A stretch of 64,000 nt of DNA, taken from the NCBI GenBank assembly GCA_020086605.1, contig JACBWW010000021.1, forward strand, positions 5,334,335 through 5,398,334. Direction: 5' to 3'. The position numbers and the translations under genes are program-made. This stretch comes from Lanius collurio. Taxonomy: Eukaryota; Chordata; Aves; Passeriformes; Laniidae. The notes beneath the pieces were generated by a model that searched no databases, was not told the DNA's origin, and worked only from the letters and a program-made list of their open reading frames with translations. Positions 39,284 through 62,455 of the stretch are shown in pieces (positions within the stretch are counted from its first letter, which is position 1; the number at the start of each line of letters is the position of its first letter).

Positions 39284-42200
39284 GTGAGGGAGCGTGAGGG
39301 GAGCGGCACCGGGGGCGGCGTGGGGAGCGGGCNNNNNNNNGCGGCGTGGGGAGCGGGAGCGTCACCGGGGGCGGCGTGGGGAGCGGGAGTGTCACCGGGG
39401 GCGGGAGCGGCACCGGGGGCGGCGTGGGGAGCGGGAGCGTCACCGGCGGCGGCACTGGGGCAGGCGTGGGGAGCGGGAGCGAGACGGGAGCGGGACCATG
39501 ACGAGAGCGGCACCGGGGGCGGCACAGGGAGTGGGACCGTGAGGAGAGCGCGATGAGGAGCGGCATGGGGAGCGGGACCGTGACGGGAGAAGGACTGGTG
39601 GGGGGGAACGCCACCGTGAAAGGAGCGGGATCGGGGACGGCATGGGGAGCGAGAGCGGATCCCTGCGGCTGTCCTGCTCCACCGCTTCTCCCTTGTCTCC
39701 CGCAGGCGTCCGAGGAGCGGGACTGGGGCAGACGGGCGGCCCGGCTGCGGGCCGAGCTGGAGCGGGAGCGGCGGCTGGATGAGGCGCTGCGGGCGGTAAG
39801 AGCTGCGAGGGTGGCCGCGCTCGAGGGGGTGGGAAGGCCTAGGAGAGGTGTTTGCCCGGCTTTACTTTTGCCTGTCAAAACCTTTCCCCATTAACAATCA
39901 TTTATTAACTTGTATAGTCTTGCTGACTGCACAGTCTCCATGCCTTCTCCCAAATGTGCGTGTGTGAGAGTTGGTAAGGAAATTGTTTGTTTTAATCAGG
40001 CAGAAGAGAACAGAAAGCAGAGAGCGCTGCAGCTGGAGCGAGAGCAAAAGCTAGCGGCTGAGCTGGCGAGACGGGACCTCGAGAAAATGAAAGATGAGAA
40101 GATAAGGCAACAAGTCAGAGCAAACAGGTAATTCAGAAATTTCCCAGCTATATCAAATTGGCTGCTGGTATCATGATTTGGGAAAGTTATAGAAGGAGTG
40201 AAGAGGACTCAGACCTGGAAAGAAAAGTGAGTTTGAGATCAAGGTATAATAAAAAGTTCGTTTTAAGCAAATTTTGTCTAAAAAAAGTTGATCCACAAAA
40301 TTTTCATTTTGAGGATATGTATACATACATTTGGGCAAATCTGTGAGCATACAGGTGTATGTATGTGTACCTGGGCTTATAGTTAGAAGTGAAGTATGCA
40401 GAACTGTTGATAGCACATGTAAAAATATAGGTAGTTCTTCTTTTTAAATGGATTTTTTTTTTCTGCCCTTTAGCTAGAGCAATATTTTTCATCAGGGCTG
40501 CCCCTGATGAAATATATTGTGTTCAAATAGTGATGGAAACGTAATTTTTCACCCTAGATACCTACCCCTTTGTAATAGGCTAATTTTTTTCCCTCTCCAG
40601 TCTTGAACTTCGAGAGTTAGAAAGAAAGCTGAAATCTGCTTATATGAATAAAGAACGAGCTGCACAGATTGCTGAAAAAAAAGCTATGTACGATGAGAAA
40701 ATGGTAATTAGTGCATCCCAGCACCTGAGTCCTGTAACTTTGAATAGTTTGTGCAGAAGACTTTTCCTTTGACATTTTTTATCTAAAATATTATTCAGGC
40801 ATTCAGTGTTATTGAAAATATATTTTGTGTTATGAAGGATTAATTAACTAGTAATAACTAGATGTAAGAAAAAGGTTTACTTTGCCATTGCAATTGAAGG
40901 AGTAGTGAATTAGTTGGATGACTGGTTATAGTTGTTATTTTACTAGTTTTGTAACATTTATCCAAGTAAAAACTCTTATACCTTTTGTACAGTAAGTTTT
41001 TAGTGGTGAATCCGTACCTCAGAGACTTGTTGTTGAAAACAATGTTGTTATTGTTAAACAGTGATCTGGGTAACTGCAAATTTGTGTTTATGTATAGAAT
41101 AACATTGGTGATCAGGCAGATGCTTCTGATTATGTTAATACTTTATACAGTGTTCAATGCAGGCAGTTGCTGTACAGCAATGTGCTCGTTGAGGGTGTTC
41201 TCTGTAGCCCAGCTTCATTCCAGTCACTGTGCTGATGTGAGTGAGCTCCACCTCTGCTCAATGCTTTGTCCTTTAAGTACTTCTAGTGCTCCTCAAGTTG
41301 GTTAAATCTTGAGGGTGCCCTTCAAGGGTTCTATTGACTGGATTAAGCTTTTAAGCGTGTTAAGGCTTTATATTTATAGATAGAGGTGGAAGACGTTCCT
41401 TTCTTGTAATGCAGCATAATTCCTTTTCATACTGTGTATTTTTTCATTACAAGTTGTAGGAGAAGGAGTGAAAAGAAATCTTGTGTTGCCTTTTTCCCCC
41501 TAGAAATGGGAGGATGAAATAGCCCAAGAGATGAAGGAAGAGTATGACAAGTTTCTGAAGGAAGAAACGTCTGCAGAACTGAGGCGAAACCAGGAAAAGA
41601 AAATGTACCATCAAGAACTGGATAAGCAGGTTGAGGAACAAGAGAAGAAGAAGCAAGAGGCTTATGAAGAGTTTCTAAGAGAGAAACTCATGATTGATGA
41701 AATTGTAAAAAAGATCTATGAAGAAGACCAAATGTTAGTTACTTTGAATTTTTATTATTTATTAATTTAAAACATAACTCATATAATTCTGCATAGAAAG
41801 CTAATTTGTATGCACTTACTCCATTTAGACTAAGGCCCATTTAGTTTTCCTTGGTCACATTTTACTAACTGAGTAAAATGTAAGAGACTGACTTGCATGA
41901 ATTTTCCTATTGAAACATCATAGTGTCCCAGTCAGTCTTGTGTCCTTTTTCCCCAAATACGAAATCCAGCTTATTTGCAGGAGGGCTTCCAGTGGGTCCA
42001 TCATGCTGGACACGACAGCATATTACATATTTCTGCCTTGTCTTGTGCCCCTGCCTTGCCACTAGATGCTTTTTTTCGTGTCTTAAGAACAGGGAAGGAG
42101 GTTTCTGAGGGCAGGGTATTGGGGGGGGGGGGGGGGGGGGAAGTTTAGCGTAAACAAAATTTTAGGAGTTGTGGTGCTATTGGGCTTTCTTCTTTCTCTT

Positions 42201-45200
42201 TGGTGGGATGTAAAATGCAGCAGCAGTAAGTACTGTTGTGTACAGTCTAACCTCTGGAAAGGTGTTAGACATGAGATTCCCTTCTTCAGGCAACTCATTA
42301 CTAATTATTTTCAATTTAGCTATCTAGTTTTTAGCTGAATGGTTGAGAGTAATTTAAATGTCAGTCTCTGGAATATATTGTTAATGGTGAACATCTGGTT
42401 GATTTATCATTACTCTGCAGTATGTTAAATAACTATTTGAACTTTTTTTTCCTCTCTTTTACAGGGAAAAACAACGGAAGTTAGATAAAATAAAAGAAAC
42501 TCAGACATATATTGAAGAGTTTATAAAAGAACAAGCTCTCTGGAGGAAAAGGAAACAGGAAGAGATGGAAGAAGAAAATAGGAAAATTATGGAGTTTGCC
42601 AACATGCAGCAACAAAGAGAAGATGATTGGATGGCTAAAGTTTGAGACACTGAGGAGAAAAAACAGATAGTTCAAAACATGGTATCAAAAATTGAAATTG
42701 TAGAAAAAAATGTTGTATGTTTTTGTATTTTATTTAGAAACCTTTCCTTTTTGTAATAGGTTGCCAAGACCATGGAAAGAGAAGAACAGAGGCGTAAAGA
42801 ACAGGAACAAATCCGCCAAGATCTGTATCTGGAAAAACAAGAAGAGATGGAAAGGAAGAAGGAGATGGTAAGTGCTGGCAGGTACATGAAGGGGTTTTTT
42901 TACACACTTTGGATTTCTAACTCTGCAGTGGTATTTGTGACTGGGATATGTTTGAGGGACTCCTTGAGTCCCTTTTGGACTGTGAGCTATCTCAAAGCAA
43001 AAGGCTTAATTCTCATACGGTTTTAGGAGTCTTAAATGAATTTGAATTGTTTCTAATTCTGTTCTAGCACAAAGTATTTATTTTCATCTCTATTTCCTGT
43101 ATGTTCTCAGACAGGCAGTTTGTACGTTAGCTTAGGTTTTAGAGGGAAAATTTTGTACTTTGAGTTTAGTTTTCCATTCTTAATGTATTTATGTTTTAAT
43201 TTCAGCTAGGAAGACAAGTGAAGGTTTTGAATACCCTTATGTGGTCCCATTTATACATTTACTTATTGCGTGAAGGAGAATACCAGTAACTTGGAAGTTT
43301 AGGTTTTAGTGAAGTAGTTTAGCTGTTTTTCTTCTACATGTCCATTTCCTATTTGCCTGGACACACTCTGTCTTACCTTGCTGTGGGTGAAAAACAAAAT
43401 GTAACATAGATTGAGATACCAAACACTGCTATTTTTAGGGTGTTGTTCAGGATGACTGTCTTGTTGATTGCCTTCATCATAGTGGGGAAAAAAAAAATCT
43501 CCTTTTGTTTTCGACTTAATTTTGAGAACCTTGTGATGTTTGCCAAGTTGATTAATACTGGAGAGCACTGTCAGATATGAAAGGTTTGCTCCAGTTAGTT
43601 ATGCTAGAAGTTAAGAGCTACAGTAAATTTATTCCAAGATAAATGGAGTAGATTGGCTGCTGCTGCTGCTGAGAATTTTTCAGTGTTCAGTAATACTGCA
43701 TTTTACTGAATTCCTTTATAGGCAGAAATTGAAAAGAGAATAAGGCAGCGCCTAGACTTAAGACAAACATATGAAGAGCAAGTTGCTCTGAAGGCAGCAG
43801 CACAACAAGCTATGAGAGAGGAGGAGGAAGCCCTCCGGCAGCAGATTTTGGCCAAGTTTGCCGAGGACGATCGCATTGAGCAGCTGAACGCGCAGAAACG
43901 GAGAATGAAACAGCTTGAACACAAGACGGCTGTGGAGAAACTTCTCGAGGCCCGTCGCAAACAGCGTATAGCAGAAAAGGTAAGAGTTTCACATGCACCT
44001 TTGCTTTCTGCAGACTTGTGCTATCCTAAGGGAAGATGCTGGTGTTGCTAGGGAATGGTGATGGGAATTGCACAGGGGGGAAGCAGGACTTTGTTTTGGT
44101 TTCTGACAAAAGTATTTTTAGAGCTAACTATTTCTTGTTGCTCAAGAGGCTGGGGTCAACACCATCCCTGGCCCCCTGTGTAGCTGATGTGCTGTGCAAA
44201 TACCTCTTCAGGAGCCATGAGATGAGCAACACAACTGCTGTCCAGTTCCACATCCCTGGTCAGCTGCACTGATAACGATGTGAGGGGAGTCTTTAGGTTA
44301 AGTCTGTTAAATTGCGATTGGTGGAAGAAAAGGTGTAAGCTGAAAGCAAGACACAGAATCCCATACTGCTGTTTTCATAACTGTTTAAAGGGTATAAATC
44401 ACTTGTGTAATGTGAGTTGCAATTTCCAGTCATCAATGTGAAAATTTGTACCTATTGCACCTTTTCCTGCATTAGAGCAATAGGGCAGGAACAGATTAAC
44501 TTGTCTGAGAGCCAAAAAGCCACCAGAATTGAACACTGCCTGCCTTCAAAATGGCTTCTGACACAAAACACTTGGACAGCAGAGTCATCCTATGACTTTA
44601 CATTCAGTTTTCTCTTTCATCTAAATGAGATTGTTTTCCATCTGCCAAACAGGTATTGTTTAAACTGTGCTTTGTGGGGGTTTTTTACATACACTTTTCC
44701 ATTCTTTTCAAGAGAATTTCCCGTGACCAGGAATTAGTAAGTGGAAGTTCAAAATTTACTCCACTAAAAATTTTCTCTTCATGCTGTGGTGGATAGTGGT
44801 AGAAACAAATGTTCACTGAGCTGAAACAGAACTTGTTTATTGTAGGAGCGTGAACTTGAAGAAAGAGAGTTAGAGAAGAGAAGACAAGAAAGTATCCGTG
44901 CAATTATTGAAGAAGAGAGACAGAAACTCTTGAAAGAGCATGCATGGAAGTTGCTGGGTTATCTTCCTCGAGTAAGTGAATTGTATTTTAAATACCTTTA
45001 ATATCTGTCCTGTAAATTGGTATTCTCTTGTTTAGTTCAAGGTGAAGTTGCAGAACTGTGCAAGTTCCTGGAGTCAGTGGATGTCCTTATAGTGTTAGCT
45101 CACCTGCACTCACCTCTTCCTTTTTCTTTGGAGTTGGGACCCATTTACAGTACTGCTCTTTCTGCTGAAGGGCTTTGGGCTCTCTGGCACTATTGATGCC

Positions 45201-46679
45201 TTGTACAGAACTCACTGAAAGCTTCCACAGCATTTTGCATGTCCAGTGTTTGAAATATGAAACGTGAGTTTTACAGCAGGGCTTCTCGAGCTACAAAGGG
45301 GGTCCACCATATCTTGAAACCTGTTTCCACCGAATTTCTCGGATGGGGTTTTGGCAGCTATTTCTTGCAACTCTGGCTTGTCTGCCAAATAGTCCATAAC
45401 TATGAATTCTGCAGCAGTGCAACGAACTGCAGCATTTACAGAAGCATTTCCAAGCTTGCTCTGTTCACCCCTGTGTTTTTAAAAGTTAAAAAGATGGAAG
45501 CAGTTATTGTAATAGGAATAAACTACCCTTTCTGTTGTATTATGCTTCATAATTGGGAAGATCTTGTAATAGTACACAAATAAATAGAGAGCTGCCTTAG
45601 GGGTGTAAAAAGGTGTTTAGAATAGGGAGGGAACTATCCAGCTGGTTAAAGAAATTCTGCAATACTGGAAAACATTAAGTAGAGCGGAGTTCAATTTTTA
45701 TTCAAATATTAATACAATTATTGGTGCAGGAATTTGTAACACCTGGAGCAAGTTGTTCTCTAAATGTAGATTTTGTTAAAGGATAACTCATAGCGACAAC
45801 ATTTTGTAAACTTTTCTGGTTTGTATTTGCTTTGTAGGAAGCCTTGGCAATTTCAGTGTCCAAGGCTCACATATATGCCATGTATGATATTCTACTTTTC
45901 TGTTCTCTGCTTCAACACTGTGTCTGAGCTGGGTGCTCCTACATCCCATTACTTCACTGAAAATCATTAAATAGCAAAGTGCTACCAAATTTGAAACTTG
46001 AAATGCAGTTTGTAACGTTTTCCTCTTCTTTAAATGCTGCAAGGTATGTTCTGTGGGTCATACATATTTTTTGCTCTAAAACTACTTTAGAATTAATTAG
46101 AAATTTAAATTTCTGTGTGCCCTGCTTCTCTTCTCAAAAACATGGTTTTTGATTAAGTTATCCAGCATTACTTGATTTCCCAAATTATTTCTTTGTAGGA
46201 GCTAATTCCAGCACAAGTAAAGGTGGAGACAGAGCCGCAGCCCAGGCCTCTTTTCACTGCAGTTTGCTTGATTTTACTATACCTGCCTCCTGTGCTTTAC
46301 TGACTGCAGTCACTCCTGTGAGCAAGAGAATGCAGCTAAATGTTGTCTTTTGGCAAAACAAAAGAGGGGCTCTGGGTTAGCACCAATTTGTAACTCATCT
46401 ACTGAGGTTTTGTGATGGTTTTCAGGCTTGATTTTCAGGCTTGTTTGGATGGTAACATCAACAGTATTATGGATATCATTATGGACACTGTATTTGCTTC
46501 CATGGGAAATTTCAGAGATCCATAGTAATCTCTCTACTTTGTTTTGCCTTCTGATGTGTGTTTCTTTCCCATTAATGCAGGGAATACTCAAAGATGAAAA
46601 CGACATTAACATGCTTGGAGAAGATTTCAGGTTGGCTTACCAACAGAGAAGAGGTAATGAACTTTCAGAAGAGAGCTGA
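39278..46679 (+). CDS. MNS1: MNS1 gene, ten coding exons, in-frame TGA in exon 6
   Basis: MNS1 (meiosis-specific nuclear structural protein 1) is an almost wholly coiled-coil microtubule inner protein of motile-cilium and sperm-flagellum doublets; loss in mammals gives short flagella and laterality defects. Coding exons: 39278-39283, 39706-39795, 40000-40127, 40601-40703, 41504-41733, 42465-42681, 42760-42867, 43722-43979, 44846-44971 and 46581-46679. All introns are GT-AG and all phases agree. The joined frame has 453 sense or internal-stop codons, with TGA at 42643-42645 as codon 246; 208 codons follow it. Diagnostic segments are EKLMIDEIVKKIYEEDQ, EEENRKIMEFANMQQQRE, ILAKFAEDDRIEQLNAQKR and KLLKEHAWKLLGYLP. 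Human MNS1 is 495 residues; the difference is nearly all at the N-terminus. The start ATG has a GCCGCC context. Identity is secure, but intactness of the allele is not. Confidence 0.92.
39300..39660 (+). repeat. GC-rich minisatellite in MNS1 intron 1, with assembly gap
   Basis: Imperfect tandem units of about 30 bases built on GGCGGCGTGGGGAGCGGGAG plus GCGTCACCGGG. They are clearest from 39315 to 39480 and decay to GGAGCGGGACCGTGACG-type units by about 39600. Eight N at 39333-39340 interrupt the array, so its length here is not reliable. Long open frames on both strands in this stretch are by-products of the repeat. Confidence 0.85.
39333..39340. other. assembly gap, 8 N
   Basis: Eight undetermined bases inside the GC-rich minisatellite of MNS1 intron 1. 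The true gap size is unknown. Confidence 0.99.
39706..39795 (+). CDS. MNS1: MNS1 coding exon 2
   Basis: Thirty codons, phase 0 at both ends, between acceptor CCCGCAG and donor GTAAGA. It encodes an Arg/Glu-rich helix (ASEERDWGRRAARLRAELER and on). Sequence similarity to mammalian MNS1 is weak here, but the join to exon 3 and the helical composition fit. Confidence 0.8.
40000..40127 (+). CDS. MNS1: MNS1 coding exon 3
   Basis: Acceptor TTTTAATCAG, donor AG|GTAATT; 128 bases, ending two bases into a Ser codon. It contains AEENRKQRALQLEREQKLA and KMKDEKIRQQVRAN, which align well with mammalian MNS1. Confidence 0.92.
40601..40703 (+). CDS. MNS1: MNS1 coding exon 4
   Basis: Acceptor CCCTCTCCAG, donor ATG|GTAATT; 103 bases, ending at a codon boundary. 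It carries the strongly conserved segment LELRELERKLKSAYMNKERA followed by AQIAEKKA. Confidence 0.95.
41504..41733 (+). CDS. MNS1: MNS1 coding exon 5
   Basis: Acceptor TTTTTCCCCCTAG; 230 bases to donor GTTAGT at 41734. GTTAGT is a less common donor but is the only one that joins in frame to exon 6, with AT|G forming Met. It encodes EEQEKKKQEAYEEFLREKL and EKLMIDEIVKKIYEEDQ, both MNS1 hallmarks. Confidence 0.93.
42121..42140 (+). repeat. G20 homopolymer in MNS1 intron 5
   Basis: Twenty consecutive G on the sense strand. The real length is doubtful because such runs are error-prone in sequencing; in the transcript it could form a G-quadruplex. Confidence 0.9.
42465..42681 (+). CDS. MNS1: MNS1 coding exon 6, carries in-frame TGA
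   Basis: Acceptor CTCTCTTTTACAG, donor ATG|GTATCA; 217 bases, ending at a codon boundary. It encodes EEFIKEQALWRKRKQEEMEE and EEENRKIMEFANMQQQRE, nearly identical to mammalian MNS1. The codon after MAKV is TGA (42643-42645), where the human protein, as I recall it, has Gln; the following DTEEKKQIVQNM is still in frame and MNS1-like. A CGA-to-TGA transition at a CpG is the simplest origin. Skipping the exon would shift the frame, since 217 is not a multiple of three. Confidence 0.93.
42760..42867 (+). CDS. MNS1: MNS1 coding exon 7
   Basis: Acceptor TTTTTGTAATAG, donor ATG|GTAAGT; 36 codons, phase 0. It encodes MEREEQRRKEQEQIRQDLYL, matching the RQELYQEEQ region of mammalian MNS1. Confidence 0.93.
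43722..43979 (+). CDS. MNS1: MNS1 coding exon 8
   Basis: Acceptor TTCCTTTATAG, donor AAG|GTAAGA; 86 codons, phase 0. It contains ILAKFAEDDRIEQLNAQKR and RMKQLEHKTAVEKLLEARR, the best conserved part of the protein. Codon use is GC-richer than in the neighbouring exons. A (GCT)5 repeat lies in the intron just upstream. Confidence 0.95.
44846..44971 (+). CDS. MNS1: MNS1 coding exon 9
   Basis: Acceptor TTTATTGTAG, donor CGA|GTAAGT; 42 codons, phase 0. It encodes IRAIIEEERQKLLKEHAWKL followed by LGYLPR, the conserved C-terminal region. Confidence 0.95.
46581..46679 (+). CDS. MNS1: MNS1 coding exon 10 and stop
   Basis: Acceptor CCCATTAATGCAG, then 32 codons and TGA at 46677-46679. The DINMLGEDFRLAYQQR segment matches the mammalian C-terminus (LLGEEFRKVYQQR). 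Confidence 0.93.
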   Translation, partial: GILKDENDINMLGEDFRLAYQQRRGNELSEES

Positions 46680-46895
46680 ACCTTCCCCCAGCTCAGCTCC
46701 TGCTTTTACCACTAGGTGTCAGCTGATTCCTAGTGAAAACTTACATTTGCTGTTAACAGTGAGGAATTCCTCTTTAGTAGCATTAAAAGTCTTCCTTCTA
46801 AGACCGAAGTTCTAAACTGATGAGCAATTAGTTTTGTAAGTGTGTGCTCCACTTGCATTTTTCACAAATAAACTGTTCTGGAGTTCTCAATTATT
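46680..46895 (+). other. MNS1: MNS1 3' UTR
   Basis: Short 3' UTR ending after the AATAAA at 46867-46872, with a TGTTCTGG-type downstream element. The cleavage site is inferred. Confidence 0.6.
46867..46872 (+). terminator. MNS1 poly(A) signal
   Basis: AATAAA about 190 bases after the MNS1 stop codon, followed by a GT-rich element. Confidence 0.65.
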
Positions 46896-47744
46896 CTCAG
46901 TCATGTAGCAATGTTCGAAATGTTTTCTCCAGCAACACAGCAGAAACCCAAGCTTGCATGTGTGTTCTGGTCTGGACTGAAGGATTCTCCTAATGCACCA
47001 CTTCTGGGAAGATGTGGCTGTCCTGACATTACAGTGCTACAGTCCTCATCCAAATGTAGTGTCTCATCTCTACAGGGTAGGTCTGAGGTACTTCACTGGC
47101 AGGTTCTAAGCAGAGATGTTGTTCCATTCTGAGGTCAGAACCACTGTTTATACCTTTCTTTCAGTGCATAAACTGACTAATTTTTATCTCATGTTCTTTT
47201 TCACTTACTATGAGGCAGGAATCCATTGCAGTAGCTGAGGTCTGGCAGAAGTTCATGCAAGCAGCACAGGCTTGTATTGCTCCTGTTCATTAATGTATGC
47301 ACAACAGGCTCAGCTCATCTACCCTGAATCTGTTTTCTAGTTATTGATTACAATGATGACTAATGAATTTGTTAAGGATGTAATGCTTGTAGAGCACCTG
47401 TGAATGTGGAATCATCACTCCTGCCTGCATCCCAAAGCAGCAGCTGATGGCCAGGGAAAGGTTTAATATTTTCACCCTGACTGAAGGAACAGTTTTACAC
47501 AACACAGCTCTATGGGACTATGGAGTCATTCTGGGCAATGAGAGGCAAGTCTCATGTATAGTTATGCCAGCCAGGGGCTAAGATGTAATGGCTAAAACAA
47601 GTTATGGTCATTTCTATAAAAGAGCTGTTGGTGCTTAAATTAGATGCCAGACCAGCTAGCTTTGAGGGGAGATCTGTTACAGAGAACAGACAAGGCCAAT
47701 TTTCCAACCACGTGTTTTAAAAAAGGACATGACATTTTCTTCTC
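46896..47744. other. intergenic gap between convergent MNS1 and TEX9
   Basis: About 0.85 kb of unremarkable sequence between the two inferred 3' ends; no exon or repeat recognised. Confidence 0.5.
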
Positions 47745-48155
47745 AACTGGATCACTGGTTCATTTATTTCTGTTGCAACAAGGAATCTTCTGAGACTATA
47801 TCCTGACTTCCTTGGACTGAATATTACCATAGGTAAGGTAGTTTTAAATGCTAAAACAGAGCAAACTGATAACCAAGTTCACTTGTTGGAGTATTTCCTT
47901 GCATGGTATGAGCTTCTCTGCTCCTTACAGAATGGGCAGTTTGGCCTGACAATGAAGTAGAAATTTGTATTTCATACAACATTACAACACAAACAATCAG
48001 GTTTACAAAAGTTAAACAATTTAAACATAAGTAAAATCAACAAAATCAATTCAGTGGGATATACAGTTATTAACTATTAACAAGGACTCATATATAGTCT
48101 CCAAATAATGTACCATCTGACTCATCTTTCAAACAGAAGTTGTTATTTAATGGGA
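47745..48155 (-). other. TEX9: TEX9 3' UTR (inferred)
   Basis: Sequence between the TEX9 stop codon and just past the candidate poly(A) signal; AT-rich, no other feature seen. Confidence 0.5.
47763..47768 (-). terminator. candidate TEX9 poly(A) signal
   Basis: TTTATT on the plus strand, AATAAA on the minus strand, about 390 bases after the TEX9 stop codon. It is the first canonical hexamer I see in that direction. Confidence 0.5.

Positions 48156-62455
<14,300 letters not shown>

Larger units (their letters stand above)
39115..39840. promoter_or_regulatory. CpG island over MNS1 promoter, exons 1-2
   Basis: A sharp switch from AT-rich to very GC- and CpG-rich sequence that covers the promoter, exon 1, intron 1 and exon 2 of MNS1. 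There is no TATA box next to the start. It is the only strong CpG island in the window and marks the MNS1 5' end. Confidence 0.85.
39284..46580 (+). other. MNS1: MNS1 introns
   Basis: Nine GT-AG introns, from 78 bases (42682-42759) to about 1.6 kb (44972-46580), with donors GTGAGG, GTAAGA, GTAATT, GTAATT, GTTAGT, GTATCA, GTAAGT, GTAAGA and GTAAGT in order. Apart from the intron 1 minisatellite, the G20 run and a short (GCT)5, I see no further structure. Acceptor-like sites at 45836-45837 and about 46198 in intron 9 have no convincing exon after them. Confidence 0.85.

Noticed and set aside
38915..39556. 213-codon plus-strand open frame through the MNS1 promoter and intron 1
   Set aside because: It runs through the CpG island, the minisatellite and the N gap, with low-complexity Gly/Ala translation; MNS1 exon 1 uses a different frame.
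39165..39878. 237-codon minus-strand Pro/Ser/Arg-rich open frame
   Set aside because: A by-product of the GC-rich minisatellite opposite MNS1 exons 1-2; stop codons are rare in such DNA.
42643..42645. Selenocysteine recoding of the MNS1 TGA
   Set aside because: MNS1 is not a known selenoprotein, the site is in a coiled coil with no redox context, and I saw no SECIS-like element in the short 3' UTR.
45838..45927. Acceptor-like TTTGCTTTGTAG in MNS1 intron 9 followed by an open stretch
   Set aside because: The peptide does not resemble MNS1, and exon 9 joins exon 10 in phase without it. A second acceptor-like site near 46198 was rejected for the same reason.
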